Source: Lelliottia nimipressuralis (lineage in GTDB: Bacteria > Pseudomonadota > Gammaproteobacteria > Enterobacterales > Enterobacteriaceae). Taken from it: DNA of 64,000 nt. Numbering within the stretch: the first letter of the stretch is position 1; every line of letters starts with the position of its first letter. Made by a program: the position numbers and the translations under genes. The notes under the pieces were generated by a model. The model was not told the origin of the DNA, did no database searches, and saw nothing but the letters and a program-made list of their open reading frames with translations. This document shows positions 10,683-21,038 of this stretch, in pieces. Location of the stretch: assembly GCF_004115925.1 (NCBI RefSeq), contig NZ_SDDX01000021.1, positions 62,001 through 126,000 on the forward strand, written 5' to 3'.

Positions 10683-11524
10683 TATTTCCCCCGCAGCCCG
10701 TCGGCCAGACGCTTAGTGTTTCGCACGGAAAAGAGCGTCAGCAGCGTGCGCCAGTTCATGCGCTTATTGCGGATCTGATAGAGGGTAAACAGCTGATATT
10801 TACGGCTGGCACGGTCGAACTTGTCCTTGTGCTTGCGATAGAAGTGGAAGTAGCCGGAGAATTTTTTCGGCGATGAGGTGATCTGCATTTCACCGTGATT
10901 GATGTGCAGAATTTGCGTGGCGTCATCCACTTTCCAGGGTTCGCCATACTCCACTACCATACGCAGGAAAATGTCGTAGTCCTGCGCCGCTTTCAGTTCC
11001 GTATCGAACAGGCACTCTTTAAAGCGCCATGCCCAGGTAAAGACCTGGTTGCCGATGATATTGCGTTTGTAAAACAGACGGCGCGAGTACGGTGATTTCG
11101 GGTACAGCGGCAGGCTGGCGGGCTGGGAGTAAACTTCGCCCTGGCAGACATAGTCGTTGGCATACAGAAACGCGTGGGTGACCAGCTGATGTTTATGCGC
11201 CAGGAAGGTCGAAAGACGGTTGGGCGTCCACTCGTCGTCGTCATCGATGCCGGTCAGGAATTCCCCTTTCGCCTGCAAAATCGCCTGGTTGCGCACCGCG
11301 CACGCCCCGGAGTTGATGGCGTTGTGGGTATACATCACACGCGGGTCGTTCAGCTCGGTGACGAATTTTTGCAGCTGCTCGAAGGATGACGAGCAATCAT
11401 CCACGATGATCAATTCCCAGTGGTCATAGTCCTGACGTAAAACCGATTTAATCGCGCGGATCGCCAGCTGCTGACGATTCCAGGTTGGCATATAGATGGA
11501 GATCAAAGGGCGTGGTGTTGTCAT
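10682..11524 (-). CDS. wcaA: Colanic acid glycosyltransferase WcaA
   Basis: GT2 (GT-A fold) transferase of 280 residues, implicated in adding glucuronic acid. SIYMPTWNRQ at the N-terminus, VDDCSS, and the DXD-type GIDDDDEWTPNRL metal-nucleotide site are intact. The start at 11524 gives a protein about the E. coli length (279). The ORF could extend to 11554 but the extra residues are not family-like. A strong inverted repeat lies between it and wzc upstream. Confidence 0.92.
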   Translation of the reverse strand: MTTPRPLISIYMPTWNRQQLAIRAIKSVLRQDYDHWELIIVDDCSSSFEQLQKFVTELNDPRVMYTHNAINSGACAVRNQAILQAKGEFLTGIDDDDEWTPNRLSTFLAHKHQLVTHAFLYANDYVCQGEVYSQPASLPLYPKSPYSRRLFYKRNIIGNQVFTWAWRFKECLFDTELKAAQDYDIFLRMVVEYGEPWKVDDATQILHINHGEMQITSSPKKFSGYFHFYRKHKDKFDRASRKYQLFTLYQIRNKRMNWRTLLTLFSVRNTKRLADGLRGK

Positions 11525-11547
11525 TTTATTCCCCGGATGGCTTGTTG

Positions 11548-11600
11548 CCCTCACCCCTGCCCTCTCCCGATGGAAGAGGGAATTAAGGTTAGGGTGAGGG
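11548..11600. repeat. Intergenic inverted repeat (CCCTCACCC family) between wzc and wcaA
   Basis: The outer arms CCCTCACCC (11548-11556) and GGGTGAGGG (11592-11600) are perfect complements. Inner arms built on CCCTCTCC and GGAAGAGGG (11560-11580) add a second stem. This short element resembles widespread intergenic repeats of Enterobacter-like genomes. Two simpler CCCTCTCC hairpins are at 17651 and 47911. It separates the wzabc export genes from the wca genes and could act as an mRNA-stabilising or processing hairpin. Confidence 0.65.
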
Positions 11601-11607
11601 AAAACGA

Positions 11608-13770
11608 TTATTTACTGTCAGACTTATATTCGTACTCGTAATACCCGTAATCCTGGTACCCGGTTGCGCGGCGGAAGATGGAGTTCAGAATCACCCCTTT
11701 CACTTCGATGCCGTTCTGCTCGAAGCGACTCAGGCTGGTTTCCACCTCTTTCAGGGTGTTCACCGCATAGCGCGCCACCATCAGGGTGGTCCCGGCGTGG
11801 CGGCCCACAATCGCGGCGTCGGTGACGGCCAGAATTGGCGGCGTATCAATCAGCACCAGGTCGTAGTGTTCACTCGCCCATTTCACCAGCTGCGCGAAAC
11901 GTTCGCTCATCAGCAGTTCGGACGGATTCGGTGGCACCTGGCCGCGCGGCACGAGGTCAAAATTGGTAATGGAGGTCGGCTTGGCGCACTGGCTGATCTC
12001 CCCTTTGCCGAGCAGAATTTCCGACAGACCGTTGACGTTGTTGGTGCCGAGCAGTTCGTGGGTATAGCCCTTGCGCATATCACAGTCGATCAGCAGCACA
12101 CGTTTGTTGGTCTGACTGATTACCGCCGCGAGGTTGGCACACACGAAGGTTTTACCAATCGACGGGCTGACCCCGGTGAGCATCAGGACGTTATTTTTGG
12201 CCTGCATCATGGCGAAGTGCAGGCTGGTACGCAGGCTGCGCACCGCTTCAATCGCCAGATCCGTTGGGTTACCCACGGCCAGCAGCTGGCTCTGTTTGTA
12301 ACGTTTGACCCCTTTGACCGTTTTGACGCTATCGCGCGATTTCTGCCATTCCGACAGCGGAATGCTGGCATAGACGCTGATACCGTTCTCTTCGAGGACC
12401 TGCGGGCTTTCGATACCGCGGTTAAACAGGGAGCGCAGCAGCACACCGACGATGGAGAGCATCAGGCCGAGAATAATGCTGCCGAAAATGATCAGCGCTT
12501 TCTTCGGTTTCAGCACGCCAGGCTGGGTGATAGCGGAGTCAACGATGCGCACGTCACCGACGGTACTGGCTTCGGTGATTTTCAGTTCTTGCTGTTTATT
12601 CAGCAGCTGCATGTACACCTGCTGGCCCGACTCCACATCGCGCGTCAGACGCACAATTTCCTGCTGGGTTTTCGGCATCGCGGTGACGCGGTTGTTGAGT
12701 TTCGATTTCTCATCTTCCAGCGCCTGGCGTTTTTCCAGCAGCGTGCGGTAAGCCGGGTGGCGTTTGGTGTAAAGCTTGGAGATTTCCGCTTCTTTGAAGG
12801 TCAGCTCGTTTAACTGGGCATCGATGTTAACCATCGAATCGAGCACCGATTTCGCTTCCAGCGGCAGATCGACGGAGTCTTTCTGCTGGCGATAGGCGTT
12901 AAGTTTGTTCTCCGCGTCATCCAGACGGGTACGCACTTCCGGTAGCTGTTTCGCAAGGAAAGCGAGGCTCTTCGCCGCCTCTTCCGACTTGCGCTCCACG
13001 TTCTGCTCAAGGTAGTTACGAGTAATGCTGTTCAGGACGTTGCGGATCATCTCCTTATCTTCACCGGTGAAGCTCAGGCTCAGCACGCCCGTGTCTTTGC
13101 CATTTTCGGTGACGGTCAGGTTGTTTTGCAGATTGTTGATCATGCCAAGCGTCGAGAATTTGCTGACGGTAAATTCACCGCCCTCAGCCGCCTGAATGGC
13201 GCTGACCATCATGGTGACACCGTTTTTAGACAGCAACTGCCCCACTTCGCCGCGTGCGCTAAAGCCCGCATCGCTGGTCAGTTCATACTGCTTAGGGCCG
13301 AGCACCGTCAGGGTGAACACCTGATCCGCCGAACCTTTTGGCAGGGTAAAGGTGGTGACTTTAACGGTATCGTTTTGACGCCCCATCAGTCGGTCCCAAC
13401 CGGCACCAAACACCGGGAAGGTGTTTTTGCTGACGGCGATATCCAGGTCGAGATCATCAACGGTTTTACCGAGGACCATGCGCGACTGAATCAACTGGAT
13501 TTCCGCATCGGACGCCGGTGGCTTATTCGCCAGCGCCGAACCGATATCCTGCACCAGTGAGTTACCGGAGTTTTGCTCGATCTGCACCAGCGCATCGGCA
13601 CTGTAGATAGGCGTAGCAAACAGGGTGTAGATCACGGCGGCGATCGCAAAAACCGCGGTAATGCCCAGCACCCACCAGCGCGCCTCGACCACCGTCCCGA
13701 CCAGACGGCCAATATCAATTTCATCACTGCCCGAGATCGGGGCGGCAGAAGGTTTTGTTTTTTCTGTCAT
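11608..13770 (-). CDS. wzc: Tyrosine autokinase Wzc, polysaccharide co-polymerase
   Basis: Inner-membrane BY-kinase that controls colanic acid chain length and export with Wza and Wzb. It is 720 residues from the ATG at 13770 (AGGGA site), the E. coli length. The N-terminal Wzz domain is flanked by transmembrane segments (WWVLGITAVFAIAAVIYTLF and a second near residue 430). A periplasmic coiled coil lies between them. The kinase domain has Walker A SPSIGKTFVC, Walker A' LLIDCDMRKG and Walker B LIDTPP. The C-terminal tyrosine cluster YQDYGYYEYEYK is intact. Confidence 0.97.
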   Translation of the reverse strand: MTEKTKPSAAPISGSDEIDIGRLVGTVVEARWWVLGITAVFAIAAVIYTLFATPIYSADALVQIEQNSGNSLVQDIGSALANKPPASDAEIQLIQSRMVLGKTVDDLDLDIAVSKNTFPVFGAGWDRLMGRQNDTVKVTTFTLPKGSADQVFTLTVLGPKQYELTSDAGFSARGEVGQLLSKNGVTMMVSAIQAAEGGEFTVSKFSTLGMINNLQNNLTVTENGKDTGVLSLSFTGEDKEMIRNVLNSITRNYLEQNVERKSEEAAKSLAFLAKQLPEVRTRLDDAENKLNAYRQQKDSVDLPLEAKSVLDSMVNIDAQLNELTFKEAEISKLYTKRHPAYRTLLEKRQALEDEKSKLNNRVTAMPKTQQEIVRLTRDVESGQQVYMQLLNKQQELKITEASTVGDVRIVDSAITQPGVLKPKKALIIFGSIILGLMLSIVGVLLRSLFNRGIESPQVLEENGISVYASIPLSEWQKSRDSVKTVKGVKRYKQSQLLAVGNPTDLAIEAVRSLRTSLHFAMMQAKNNVLMLTGVSPSIGKTFVCANLAAVISQTNKRVLLIDCDMRKGYTHELLGTNNVNGLSEILLGKGEISQCAKPTSITNFDLVPRGQVPPNPSELLMSERFAQLVKWASEHYDLVLIDTPPILAVTDAAIVGRHAGTTLMVARYAVNTLKEVETSLSRFEQNGIEVKGVILNSIFRRATGYQDYGYYEYEYKSDSK

Positions 13771-13772
13771 TG

Positions 13773-14216
13773 TTATCCCTGCTGAGCTTTCAGTGCCTGC
13801 GCCCACTGTTGGGCAGACTGGTCTAGTAAGGTATAAACCGCCTCAAATGCCTCACGGCTCTTGCGATACGGATCGGGAATTTCGCGCTCACTGTCCCAGT
13901 GACCAAACAGCATCACTTTGCCGCGCATCTCCGGTGCGATTTCGCACAGCGCACTAATGTGGCGTTTTTCCATCGCTAGGATCAGATCGTACTCCCGGCA
14001 CATCCGGCCAGAGACCTGACGGGCCACGTGCCCGTCGAGGGAGAGGTTATGCGACTTCGCCACGCTCGTTGCGCGCTCATCCGCCCCCTTCCCCACCAGC
14101 GCCCCCAGCCCTGCGGAGTCCACCACCAGATCGGGCTGATAATTTTTCAGCAACCGTTCAGCCGTGGGGGAACGGCAAATGTTCCCCACGCACACCACCA
14201 GAATTTTGTTAAACAT
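13773..14216 (-). CDS. wzb: Low-molecular-weight tyrosine phosphatase Wzb
   Basis: Dephosphorylates the Wzc tyrosine cluster, allowing the phosphorylation cycle needed for polymer export; cytoplasmic. It is 147 residues. The P-loop CVGNICRSPTAE (CX5R) is at the N-terminus and the general-acid loop contains PDPYRKS. It begins 6 nt after wza and ends 2 nt before wzc, so the three form a tight export unit. Confidence 0.96.
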   Translation of the reverse strand: MFNKILVVCVGNICRSPTAERLLKNYQPDLVVDSAGLGALVGKGADERATSVAKSHNLSLDGHVARQVSGRMCREYDLILAMEKRHISALCEIAPEMRGKVMLFGHWDSEREIPDPYRKSREAFEAVYTLLDQSAQQWAQALKAQQG

Positions 14217-14222
14217 CGCGGG

Positions 14223-15362
14223 TTACCAGGTATGAATGTCGCGCGCCGTGTCCGTCATGTAGCGAACGCCACTGATGGTTGGCAGCAACTGGTTGATCAG
14301 ACGATTCCAGCGTGTGACTGGCGCGGTAGTGACATAGACCACATCGTATGGCTGCAGACGGAATTCCGTCGCCATCACCAGGGAGGTCGCATCGGACATA
14401 TCCAGCTGATAGATGTTGGCAATCTTGCCTTTCGCACTGCCCTCGCCTTTCAGCGGACGGATCACGAAGATGCCGCTGGCGTTAGACGACGTCAGATCCA
14501 GACCTTCCGCATTCCCCAGCGCTTCGGTCAGGGTCATGCCGCTGAAGTCCATTTTGAGGGTGCTCTGTTTTTTAACTTCGCCCATCACGAACACTTTCAG
14601 ATCGTCGTTGCGCGGCACAAACAGAATGTCGCCCGGATAGAGCAGACGGTTTTGGCTCAAATCGCCGTTCTGCATCAGCGCCTGGAGTGAAATGCGCTCC
14701 TCTTTGCCGTTGTGCGTCAGCACCACGTTGCGCCAGTCGGCCGCGTCCGTTAACCCGCCTGCGGTGTTGATGGCGTCGAGAATGGTCAGCGGCACGTTGG
14801 TGATCGCCTGCTGGCCTGATTTATTGACCTGGCCGGAGACGTAGGCTTTCTGCGAACGGAATGCGGCGATATTAACGTCCACCTGCGGGTCAGCGATGTA
14901 CTGCGCTAAACGGCCGGTAATATCACTACGAATTTCTGCGAGGGTTTTCCCCACGACGTGCACTTTACCGATGTAGGGATAGAACATGGTGCCATCAGGC
15001 TGCACCCAGTTACCGGTGTCGCTGGAGCTGCGGTATTGCCCTGCGGGAGTGGTCAGTTCCGGGTGATCCCAGACGGTGACGCTCACAACGTCGCCCGGCC
15101 CCACGCGGTATTGATAAGAGGCAATTTCCTGATCCAGAGACATATTCGGCTGCGCAACATTCGGACGCGGGCGTAATTGTTCGACGATACGCGGCGTTAA
15201 TGGATAAACATTCACCATTTTGTCGAGATCAAAATCAGCATCCTGTTGCTTGATCACATCCTTGCCCATTGTTGACATATTGCTGCCGGGAAAGACCGTA
15301 CAACCACTCATCAAGGTCACAGACACCAATAATGGCATCAATTTCATTTTGGATTTCATCAT
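14223..15362 (-). CDS. wza: Outer-membrane polysaccharide export lipoprotein Wza
   Basis: Octameric outer-membrane channel for colanic acid. The protein is 379 residues. The signal peptide ends in the lipobox LMSGC with Cys at position 21, followed by Poly_export and SLBB domains ([19 protein letters not shown] near residue 90). The C-terminus ends DIHTW, the amphipathic helix that forms the membrane pore. Two adjacent ATGs (15362, 15359) are possible starts. It is the first gene of the operon, behind a leader of several hundred nucleotides. Confidence 0.96.
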   Translation of the reverse strand: MMKSKMKLMPLLVSVTLMSGCTVFPGSNMSTMGKDVIKQQDADFDLDKMVNVYPLTPRIVEQLRPRPNVAQPNMSLDQEIASYQYRVGPGDVVSVTVWDHPELTTPAGQYRSSSDTGNWVQPDGTMFYPYIGKVHVVGKTLAEIRSDITGRLAQYIADPQVDVNIAAFRSQKAYVSGQVNKSGQQAITNVPLTILDAINTAGGLTDAADWRNVVLTHNGKEERISLQALMQNGDLSQNRLLYPGDILFVPRNDDLKVFVMGEVKKQSTLKMDFSGMTLTEALGNAEGLDLTSSNASGIFVIRPLKGEGSAKGKIANIYQLDMSDATSLVMATEFRLQPYDVVYVTTAPVTRWNRLINQLLPTISGVRYMTDTARDIHTW

Positions 15363-15540
15363 TGATTATTTATCACTTTGGCAGAGTAATTATCCTGTGC
15401 AATTTAAATAAGCGCGGGTTGTTTAGGCAATCAGAATGCAGTTAATAAAATAGAAATATAACTGGCATCAATCCTAAAAAACGCTTATTCATCCATTGGC
15501 TATTGACAGAATAATCGAGGCTGATTCACACGCTTTCAGG

Positions 15541-15578
15541 CACGCTACCGCCCTTGGCTTTCAGTTACCAATCCACTG
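15541..15578 (-). promoter_or_regulatory. JUMPstart with ops element (RfaH recruitment) in the wza leader
   Basis: The minus strand ends in GGCGGTAGCGTG (15552 to 15541), an exact ops element. It is preceded by GGTAACTGAAAGCCAAG, matching the JUMPstart layout CAGTG..GGTA.CTG..AGCCA.GGGCGG. In enterobacteria ops pauses RNA polymerase and loads the NusG paralogue RfaH, which prevents premature termination in long polysaccharide operons. It lies about 180 bp upstream of the wza start. Confidence 0.9.
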
Positions 15579-15822
15579 ACGAAACAATGTATTATGGATA
15601 GACACCCTCTAAAATTAGGTCTTGCAGGATAAATATATCCGGCATTTTCAATGCCTGAGCGGTAATGAATGTTCGCTCTTAAGACCGTTACATAAATAGC
15701 AGCAAGAAGATTTAACATTTGATGCCTGGAGAATTGTTGCAGCTAACCTAATAGCAGGCAAGGAGACAACCGTCCTATTATTGGTTTTTAAGAATAATAT
15801 TAAGCGCAAAGTTTTATGGTTT

Positions 15823-15836
15823 TAGGAATTTCTTTA
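15823..15836 (-). promoter_or_regulatory. Putative RcsAB box for the colanic acid operon
   Basis: The minus strand reads TAAAGAAATTCCTA, 11 of 14 matches to the published consensus TAAGAATATTCCTA. As I recall, it differs at only one base from the E. coli wza box. A second similar match (TAAGAATAATATTA, 15789-15802, 11/14) lies 20 bp away. The position, about 460 bp upstream of wza and beyond the JUMPstart leader, fits RcsA/RcsB activation of the operon. Confidence 0.7.
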
Positions 15837-16056
15837 TATTGACAAAATACGGACATAAAACATTTCATGCGATATTTCCTAATTATCCGCTTAACCGGAT
15901 AATTTCACTTTCATATAGAAATAACAGGGTTATTCGCCGTGGCTATTTGCCGCGCTTTCATTAAGAGAAATCTCAAGCAGTCATTGCAATTTTAGCCAGC
16001 TTTATCCATGATCGAAGTGTGACAAATGTCATATCTTCAGAGGTACTGCTATTACT

Positions 16057-17640
16057 ATGGAATGGATTGCCGATCCATCAATCTGGGCCGGGCTGGTGAC
16101 GCTGGTCGTCATCGAATTAGTGCTTGGCATCGATAACTTGGTCTTTATTGCCATCCTCGCCGAAAAATTGCCCCCGGCGCAGCGCGACCGCGCACGCGTT
16201 ACCGGTTTGCTGTTGGCGATGGTGATGCGTTTGCTGTTACTGGCTTCGATCTCCTGGCTGGTCACCCTGACCACTCCCCTCTTCTCGTTCCACGGCCTGA
16301 GCTTTAGCGCCCGTGACGTGATCATGCTGTTTGGCGGGCTGTTCCTGCTGTTCAAAGCCACCGTTGAGCTGAACGAACGGCTCGAAGGGAAAGACAGCGA
16401 GAACCCCACCCAGCGTCGTGGGGCGAAGTTCTGGCCCGTGGTCGCGCAAATCGTGGTGCTGGACGCGGTCTTCTCGCTGGATTCCGTGATTACCGCCGTG
16501 GGGATGGTCGATCATCTGCCCGTCATGATGGCGGCAGTGATTATTGCCATCACGCTGATGGTGATGGCGAGCAAGGCCCTGACGCGCTTTGTGAACAGCC
16601 ATCCAACGATTGTGATTTTGTGTCTGAGCTTCCTGCTGATGATCGGCTTTAGCCTGGTCGCAGACGGCTTTGGCTTCCATATTCCAAAAGGCTATCTGTA
16701 TGCGGCGATCGGTTTCTCGGTGATTATTGAATCCCTGAACCAGCTGGCGATTTTCAACCGCCGCCGTTTTCTCTCTGCCAATCAGACATTGCGTCAGCGC
16801 ACAGCGGAGACCGTTCTGCGTCTGCTCAGCGGTAAGAAAGAGGACGCCGAGCTGGATGCAGAGTCAGCGTCACTGCTTGCCGATCACGACGACAGCCAGA
16901 TCTTTAACCCGCAGGAGCGGCGGATGATTGAGCGCGTGCTCAATCTTAACCAGCGCTCGGTCAGCAGTATCATGACGTCGCGCCACGATATCGAACATAT
17001 CGACCTGAATTCGCCGGAAGCGCAGATCCGCGCCCTGCTGGATAAAAACCAGCATACCCGCGTGGTGGTGACCGGCGGTGATGATGAGGAAGGTCTGCTT
17101 GGGGTGGTGCACGTCATTGACCTGCTCCAGCAGTCCCTGCGCGGTGAGCCACTGGATTTACGTGCGCTGATCCGCCAGCCGCTGGTGTTCCCGGAAACCC
17201 TGCCGCTGCTTTCGGCGCTGGAACAGTTCCGCAACGCGCGCACCCACTTTGCCTTTGTGGTCGATGAGTTTGGCTCCGTTGAAGGACTGGTGACGCTGAG
17301 CGACGTGATGGAAACCATCGCCGGTAATTTGCCTAACGAAGTGGATGAGATCGACGCCCGCCACGACATCCAGAAAAATGCCGATGGGTCATGGACTGCC
17401 AACGGTCATATGCCGCTGGAAGATCTGGTGCAGTACGTTCCATTGCCGCTGGATGAGAAGCGCGAATACCACACGATCGCCGGTCTGCTGATGGAATACT
17501 TACAGCGCATTCCGCAGCCGGGTGAAGAGGTTCAGGTAGGGGAATATGTGCTGAAAACGCTGCAGGTGGAGAGTCATCGCGTGCAGAAAGTGCAGCTGAT
17601 ACCCCTGCGTGGGGAGGACGATTTGGATTTTGAGGTTTGA
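16057..17640 (+). CDS. yegH: TerC-family membrane protein with CBS and CorC domains, YegH
   Basis: Protein of 527 residues: an N-terminal TerC domain with about seven membrane helices (start [37 protein letters not shown] is the conserved TerC acidic motif). A cytoplasmic CBS pair (about residues 300-430) and a C-terminal CorC_HlyC transporter-associated domain follow. The family is linked to metal or tellurite tolerance and manganese export, but YegH's own substrate is not established. It is transcribed divergently from wza and followed by a hairpin shared with asmA. Confidence 0.92.
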   Translation: MEWIADPSIWAGLVTLVVIELVLGIDNLVFIAILAEKLPPAQRDRARVTGLLLAMVMRLLLLASISWLVTLTTPLFSFHGLSFSARDVIMLFGGLFLLFKATVELNERLEGKDSENPTQRRGAKFWPVVAQIVVLDAVFSLDSVITAVGMVDHLPVMMAAVIIAITLMVMASKALTRFVNSHPTIVILCLSFLLMIGFSLVADGFGFHIPKGYLYAAIGFSVIIESLNQLAIFNRRRFLSANQTLRQRTAETVLRLLSGKKEDAELDAESASLLADHDDSQIFNPQERRMIERVLNLNQRSVSSIMTSRHDIEHIDLNSPEAQIRALLDKNQHTRVVVTGGDDEEGLLGVVHVIDLLQQSLRGEPLDLRALIRQPLVFPETLPLLSALEQFRNARTHFAFVVDEFGSVEGLVTLSDVMETIAGNLPNEVDEIDARHDIQKNADGSWTANGHMPLEDLVQYVPLPLDEKREYHTIAGLLMEYLQRIPQPGEEVQVGEYVLKTLQVESHRVQKVQLIPLRGEDDLDFEV

Positions 17641-17650
17641 TCTCTTCTTA

Positions 17651-17679
17651 TCCCCCTCTCCCGTTCAAGGAGAGGGGGA
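17651..17679. terminator. Hairpin between convergent yegH and asmA
   Basis: A perfect 11-bp stem, TCCCCCTCTCC (17651-17661) with its complement (17669-17679), encloses a 7-nt loop. No T-run follows on either strand, so it may be a small intergenic repeat that acts as a bidirectional transcript end rather than a classical terminator. Confidence 0.55.
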
Positions 17680-17687
17680 TGATTGGA

Positions 17688-19535
17688 TCAGAGCTTATCT
17701 AAAAGCTTCTTCACATCTTTGCTATTCTGCGAATCTTTATTCTTATCCGCCCACTCATTCAGACGGCGTTTCGCTTCATCCTGCAGATGTTTACGCAGGA
17801 TCTGGTCAACCTGAAGACTGTAATTCAGCTCCTGCCATCTGCCGTAAACGTTGAGTGGGATAGCCGTCTCTTTCAGGACATCAATCAGTGGGCCTTCGCC
17901 TTCCCAGCCGGACATCACGCGGACATTAAAGCGCGTATCCGTCGTCTCTTTCACCAGATCCATTGTGCCTTTGCCCGTGACCGCCAGCATCGAGGATTGC
18001 CCCTGCATGTCATCGAGCGTGAGCTGCCCGTTGTCCAGCGTCAGATCGGTGGTAAAGGTGTCGAGTTTCGTCGCGCTGTCGAAGTTCTCTTTGGCTTTGA
18101 CATTGCTGCTGCGCTCGACGGCCTGCTGCACCAGCTGCTGGAAGTTCAGCCCTTCCATGCGGCTGTTGGCGAGGTCAACGTGCGCCTGCCCCTGCCAGCT
18201 GTGACGGAAGGCGTCAGCGTCAATCTTATCGCCGGAGAAATCCCCCGCCATGGTCAGATTACCGGTCAGCGCGATAGGATAATCGAAGGCTTTAAGGATA
18301 GTGCCAATCTCGATGTTCTCAAGACGCGGCTGGAACTCGGCCTTCGCCATATCCTTACGCACGTCCAGCATGCCAGGCAGTGAAATATGCCCCGCCCCCA
18401 TCTGACCGCTTAGCTCGGAAATGACCAGTAAACCGTTGTGGTTCAGCATCTGGCTACTGACGTTAGTGAAGTCGATGCCCCGCCAGCGCACCGCGTTGGC
18501 TTTAAGCAGAATATCCGCCGTAAAGCTGCGCAGCCCGTTGTAGTCTGGCGCGTCGACGTTTGACGCAATAACCGGTCGCATCTGTTTCGGCAGCCCGGGT
18601 GCCTGAGCGTCGTCACCCTCTTTCGCCGTGACCGGCTGCGGAGGCAACAGATTTTCCAGGTTGAGCTTGTCGAACTGAAGATCAAAGACCCATTTTGGCT
18701 CTTCGCCCAGCAGCACGCTGGCACGACCTTTTAATGCACTGTCATTTGCCTGCAGGTTGAGATTATTCAGCTCGAGCTGTTTTTGCTCTTCACGCCACAT
18801 CGCCTGCAGCGTGCCCTGGCCGGTGATCCCTTGCGTCGGGAGATCGGCGCCAGCGAGTTGCCAGTTCAGCTGTTGAATATCGGCGGTAAGTTGATGCGGG
18901 TAGTCCGACGCGTTGACGCGGGCATTTAGCGACAGAGTCAGGTCACGCTGATTGCGATTAATGCGACCTGAAAAATCGACCGTCGCCAGATGATGCGGGT
19001 CCTGTTCCATCGTCAGATTGATGTTGCGCACGGTGACCTGGTCATCATCCTCATGCTGGAAGACCAGCACGCTGTCCGCGACTTTCAGACTGGCGATATC
19101 AAATGACCAGCCCGCATCTTCGGGGACGTCGGGGAGTGAATTAGCGCGAGGGGCGACAGGCTCACCCGGCTTGCGGACGGCTTCTGTTTGCGGCGTCAGC
19201 TGAATGACAGCACCTTTCAGCATCACCTGGCGAACCTGTAGCTGGTGCGAAAGCAGCGGCATTAAGGCGACGTCCAGACGCATATTGTCAGCAGAGACCA
19301 CCGGCAAAGCGGCGCCCGGTGCAGTCAGTGACATGCGGCCAGACAGAATGCTGAGCTGCGGCCAGACGTGCCAGCGAAGAGGCCCATCCAGCTTCAGTTC
19401 ATACCCGCTTCGAGCTTCGACCTGGCGGACCATGTAGGCGCGGAAATCATTGGGGTTAACCAGCAGAACCAACGCTGAAAGGCCAGCAACCAGCACCACC
19501 AGCAAAATCATCAGCGTTGTAAGAACTCTTCTCAT
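17688..19535 (-). CDS. asmA: AsmA-family envelope protein
   Basis: Inner-membrane-anchored protein with a long periplasmic part. It belongs to the AsmA-like group that affects outer-membrane lipid homeostasis and suppresses OmpF assembly mutants in E. coli. It is 615 residues from the ATG at 19535 (CGAGG site). The frame is open back to 19589 but the upstream part overlaps dcd and is not family-like. One N-terminal transmembrane helix (VLTTLMILLVVLVAGLSAL) precedes repeated beta-rich segments. It follows dcd by 22 nt. Confidence 0.95.
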   Translation of the reverse strand: MRRVLTTLMILLVVLVAGLSALVLLVNPNDFRAYMVRQVEARSGYELKLDGPLRWHVWPQLSILSGRMSLTAPGAALPVVSADNMRLDVALMPLLSHQLQVRQVMLKGAVIQLTPQTEAVRKPGEPVAPRANSLPDVPEDAGWSFDIASLKVADSVLVFQHEDDDQVTVRNINLTMEQDPHHLATVDFSGRINRNQRDLTLSLNARVNASDYPHQLTADIQQLNWQLAGADLPTQGITGQGTLQAMWREEQKQLELNNLNLQANDSALKGRASVLLGEEPKWVFDLQFDKLNLENLLPPQPVTAKEGDDAQAPGLPKQMRPVIASNVDAPDYNGLRSFTADILLKANAVRWRGIDFTNVSSQMLNHNGLLVISELSGQMGAGHISLPGMLDVRKDMAKAEFQPRLENIEIGTILKAFDYPIALTGNLTMAGDFSGDKIDADAFRHSWQGQAHVDLANSRMEGLNFQQLVQQAVERSSNVKAKENFDSATKLDTFTTDLTLDNGQLTLDDMQGQSSMLAVTGKGTMDLVKETTDTRFNVRVMSGWEGEGPLIDVLKETAIPLNVYGRWQELNYSLQVDQILRKHLQDEAKRRLNEWADKNKDSQNSKDVKKLLDKL

Positions 19536-19557
19536 GGCATCCTCGATGAAGCCTAAA

Positions 19558-20139
19558 TCAGTCTTTATCAATACGACTGGCAACCGCACCCTGCTGGTCG
19601 CGGTACTTCGCGTCCTGACGGCGGTTGTAAGGGCGCTCGGCCGGGCCGGTCAGCGGCTCGAAGCTCAGCGCACCAATCATCATACCAGGGCGCAACGCCA
19701 GCGGTAATTTACCGGCATTAAAGAACTCAAGCACGATACGGCCAGACCAGCCGGGATCAATACGGTGCGCGGTGACGTGCACCATCAGCCCCAGACGCGC
19801 CAGAGACGAGCGACCATCGAGCCAGCCCACCAGATCGGCAGGCAGCGTGACGGATTCATAGGTCACCGCCAGCGCCAGTTCGCCCGGGTGCAGATAGAAA
19901 GCATCGCCTTCCGCCAGCACAATTTCATCGCTCATGACGCGATCGAGCGCGGCGCTGACTTCGTCTTTCGGTCCGCTCAAATCAATAAAAGGTGCGGTGT
20001 GGCCGCTGAAAGTACGGAATTTATTGCCCAAACGCACATCAACGGTGACACCGTTAATGCGTTCTACTGGCGGACGCGGGGTGATAGACAGACGCCCTTC
20101 ATCCAGCCAGGCTTCTATATCTCGGTCACAAAGACGCAT
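19558..20139 (-). CDS. dcd: dCTP deaminase
   Basis: Converts dCTP to dUTP, the main route to dTMP precursors in enteric bacteria; cytoplasmic trimer. It is 193 residues, identical in length to E. coli Dcd. Conserved elements are [11 protein letters not shown] with the catalytic Ser/Arg, [17 protein letters not shown] with the catalytic Glu, and the C-terminal nucleotide lid. It lies between udk and asmA, the standard order. Confidence 0.98.
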   Translation of the reverse strand: MRLCDRDIEAWLDEGRLSITPRPPVERINGVTVDVRLGNKFRTFSGHTAPFIDLSGPKDEVSAALDRVMSDEIVLAEGDAFYLHPGELALAVTYESVTLPADLVGWLDGRSSLARLGLMVHVTAHRIDPGWSGRIVLEFFNAGKLPLALRPGMMIGALSFEPLTGPAERPYNRRQDAKYRDQQGAVASRIDKD

Positions 20140-20230
20140 GACACTTTCTCCTTTCGTGCATCAAACCCTGAAACCGCACTGGCTTCAGGGCAAACCCGGT
20201 TATCTCTGAACGGTACACAATTCGGGCGTA

Positions 20231-20872
20231 TTATTCAAAAAACTGGCTAATTTTCGCTTTCAGGATATCGATAGCAATGCGGTTTTTACCCCCGCGCGGC
20301 ACGATGATATCAGCGTACTGTTTGGACGGTTCGATAAACTGCAGGAACATCGGACGTACGGTTTTCTGATACTGCGCCATCACGGAGTCCATCGAACGAC
20401 CACGCTCGTTCACGTCGCGCTTGATACGACGCATCAGACAGATGTCCAGCGGCGTGTCGACGAAAATCGAGAAGTTCATCGCTTCACGCAAGCGCGCATC
20501 GGTCAGCAGCAGGATGCCTTCCAGAATGATGACCTTTTTCGGTTCAATGTGAATCGTTTCTTGCGTACGCGTGTGGTCGACATAGCTATAGACCGGCAGA
20601 TCGATAGGCGTGCCGCTTTTGATCATTTGCAAATGCTGGAACAGCAGGCTGTGATCCATGGCATTAGGATGGTCGTAATTCGTTTTTACGCGTTCTTCCA
20701 TCGACAGATGGGATTGATCTTTATAGTAGCTGTCTTCGGGAATGACGCCGATGTGCTCATCACCAACTTGTTCGCGCAGTTCGCGATAAAGCGTACTGGC
20801 AATAAGACTTTTACCTGAAGCTGATGCGCCGGCGATGCCTATGATGACGCACTGATGAGACTTATCAGTCAT
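20231..20872 (-). CDS. udk: Uridine/cytidine kinase
   Basis: Salvage kinase that phosphorylates uridine and cytidine with GTP or ATP. It is 213 residues. The P-loop [15 protein letters not shown] lies at residues 10-24, the nucleoside-site motif [10 protein letters not shown] follows, and a [11 protein letters not shown] lid region is present. It is the first gene of udk-dcd-asmA, with 91 nt between it and dcd. Confidence 0.98.
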   Translation of the reverse strand: MTDKSHQCVIIGIAGASASGKSLIASTLYRELREQVGDEHIGVIPEDSYYKDQSHLSMEERVKTNYDHPNAMDHSLLFQHLQMIKSGTPIDLPVYSYVDHTRTQETIHIEPKKVIILEGILLLTDARLREAMNFSIFVDTPLDICLMRRIKRDVNERGRSMDSVMAQYQKTVRPMFLQFIEPSKQYADIIVPRGGKNRIAIDILKAKISQFFE

Positions 20873-20936
20873 AAATTTAGCGACCTGATTAACCTGGATG
20901 TAAAGGAAGGACGACGCCTGAGCGTCAAACGCGGCA

Positions 20937-20942
20937 ATTATA
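20937..20942 (-). promoter_or_regulatory. Candidate -10 element of the udk promoter
   Basis: The minus strand reads CCCTATAATTGCCGCG, a perfect TATAAT followed by a GC-rich discriminator, about 65 bp upstream of the udk ATG. The -35 region at the right distance matches poorly (TAGTAT or CTAGTA), so the call rests on the -10 alone. Confidence 0.45.
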
Positions 20943-21038
20943 GGGATTTCGCGTGCCTGATACTAGTGGAAAGGGCAGGTAATGCGAGAGTCATTCCAAA
21001 TCCCTCTTTTCGCCCTGACCGAAATTTTAACGGTCATT

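Larger units (their letters stand above)
15363..16056. other. 694-bp AT-rich intergenic region, wza leader and yegH upstream region
   Basis: No convincing protein-coding ORF is present. From right to left on the minus strand it contains RcsAB-like boxes, presumably the wza promoter, a long untranslated leader, a small hairpin GGCATT/AATGCC at 15641-15655, and the JUMPstart. The right end must carry the yegH promoter. I could not place -10/-35 elements for either direction with confidence. Confidence 0.6.
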
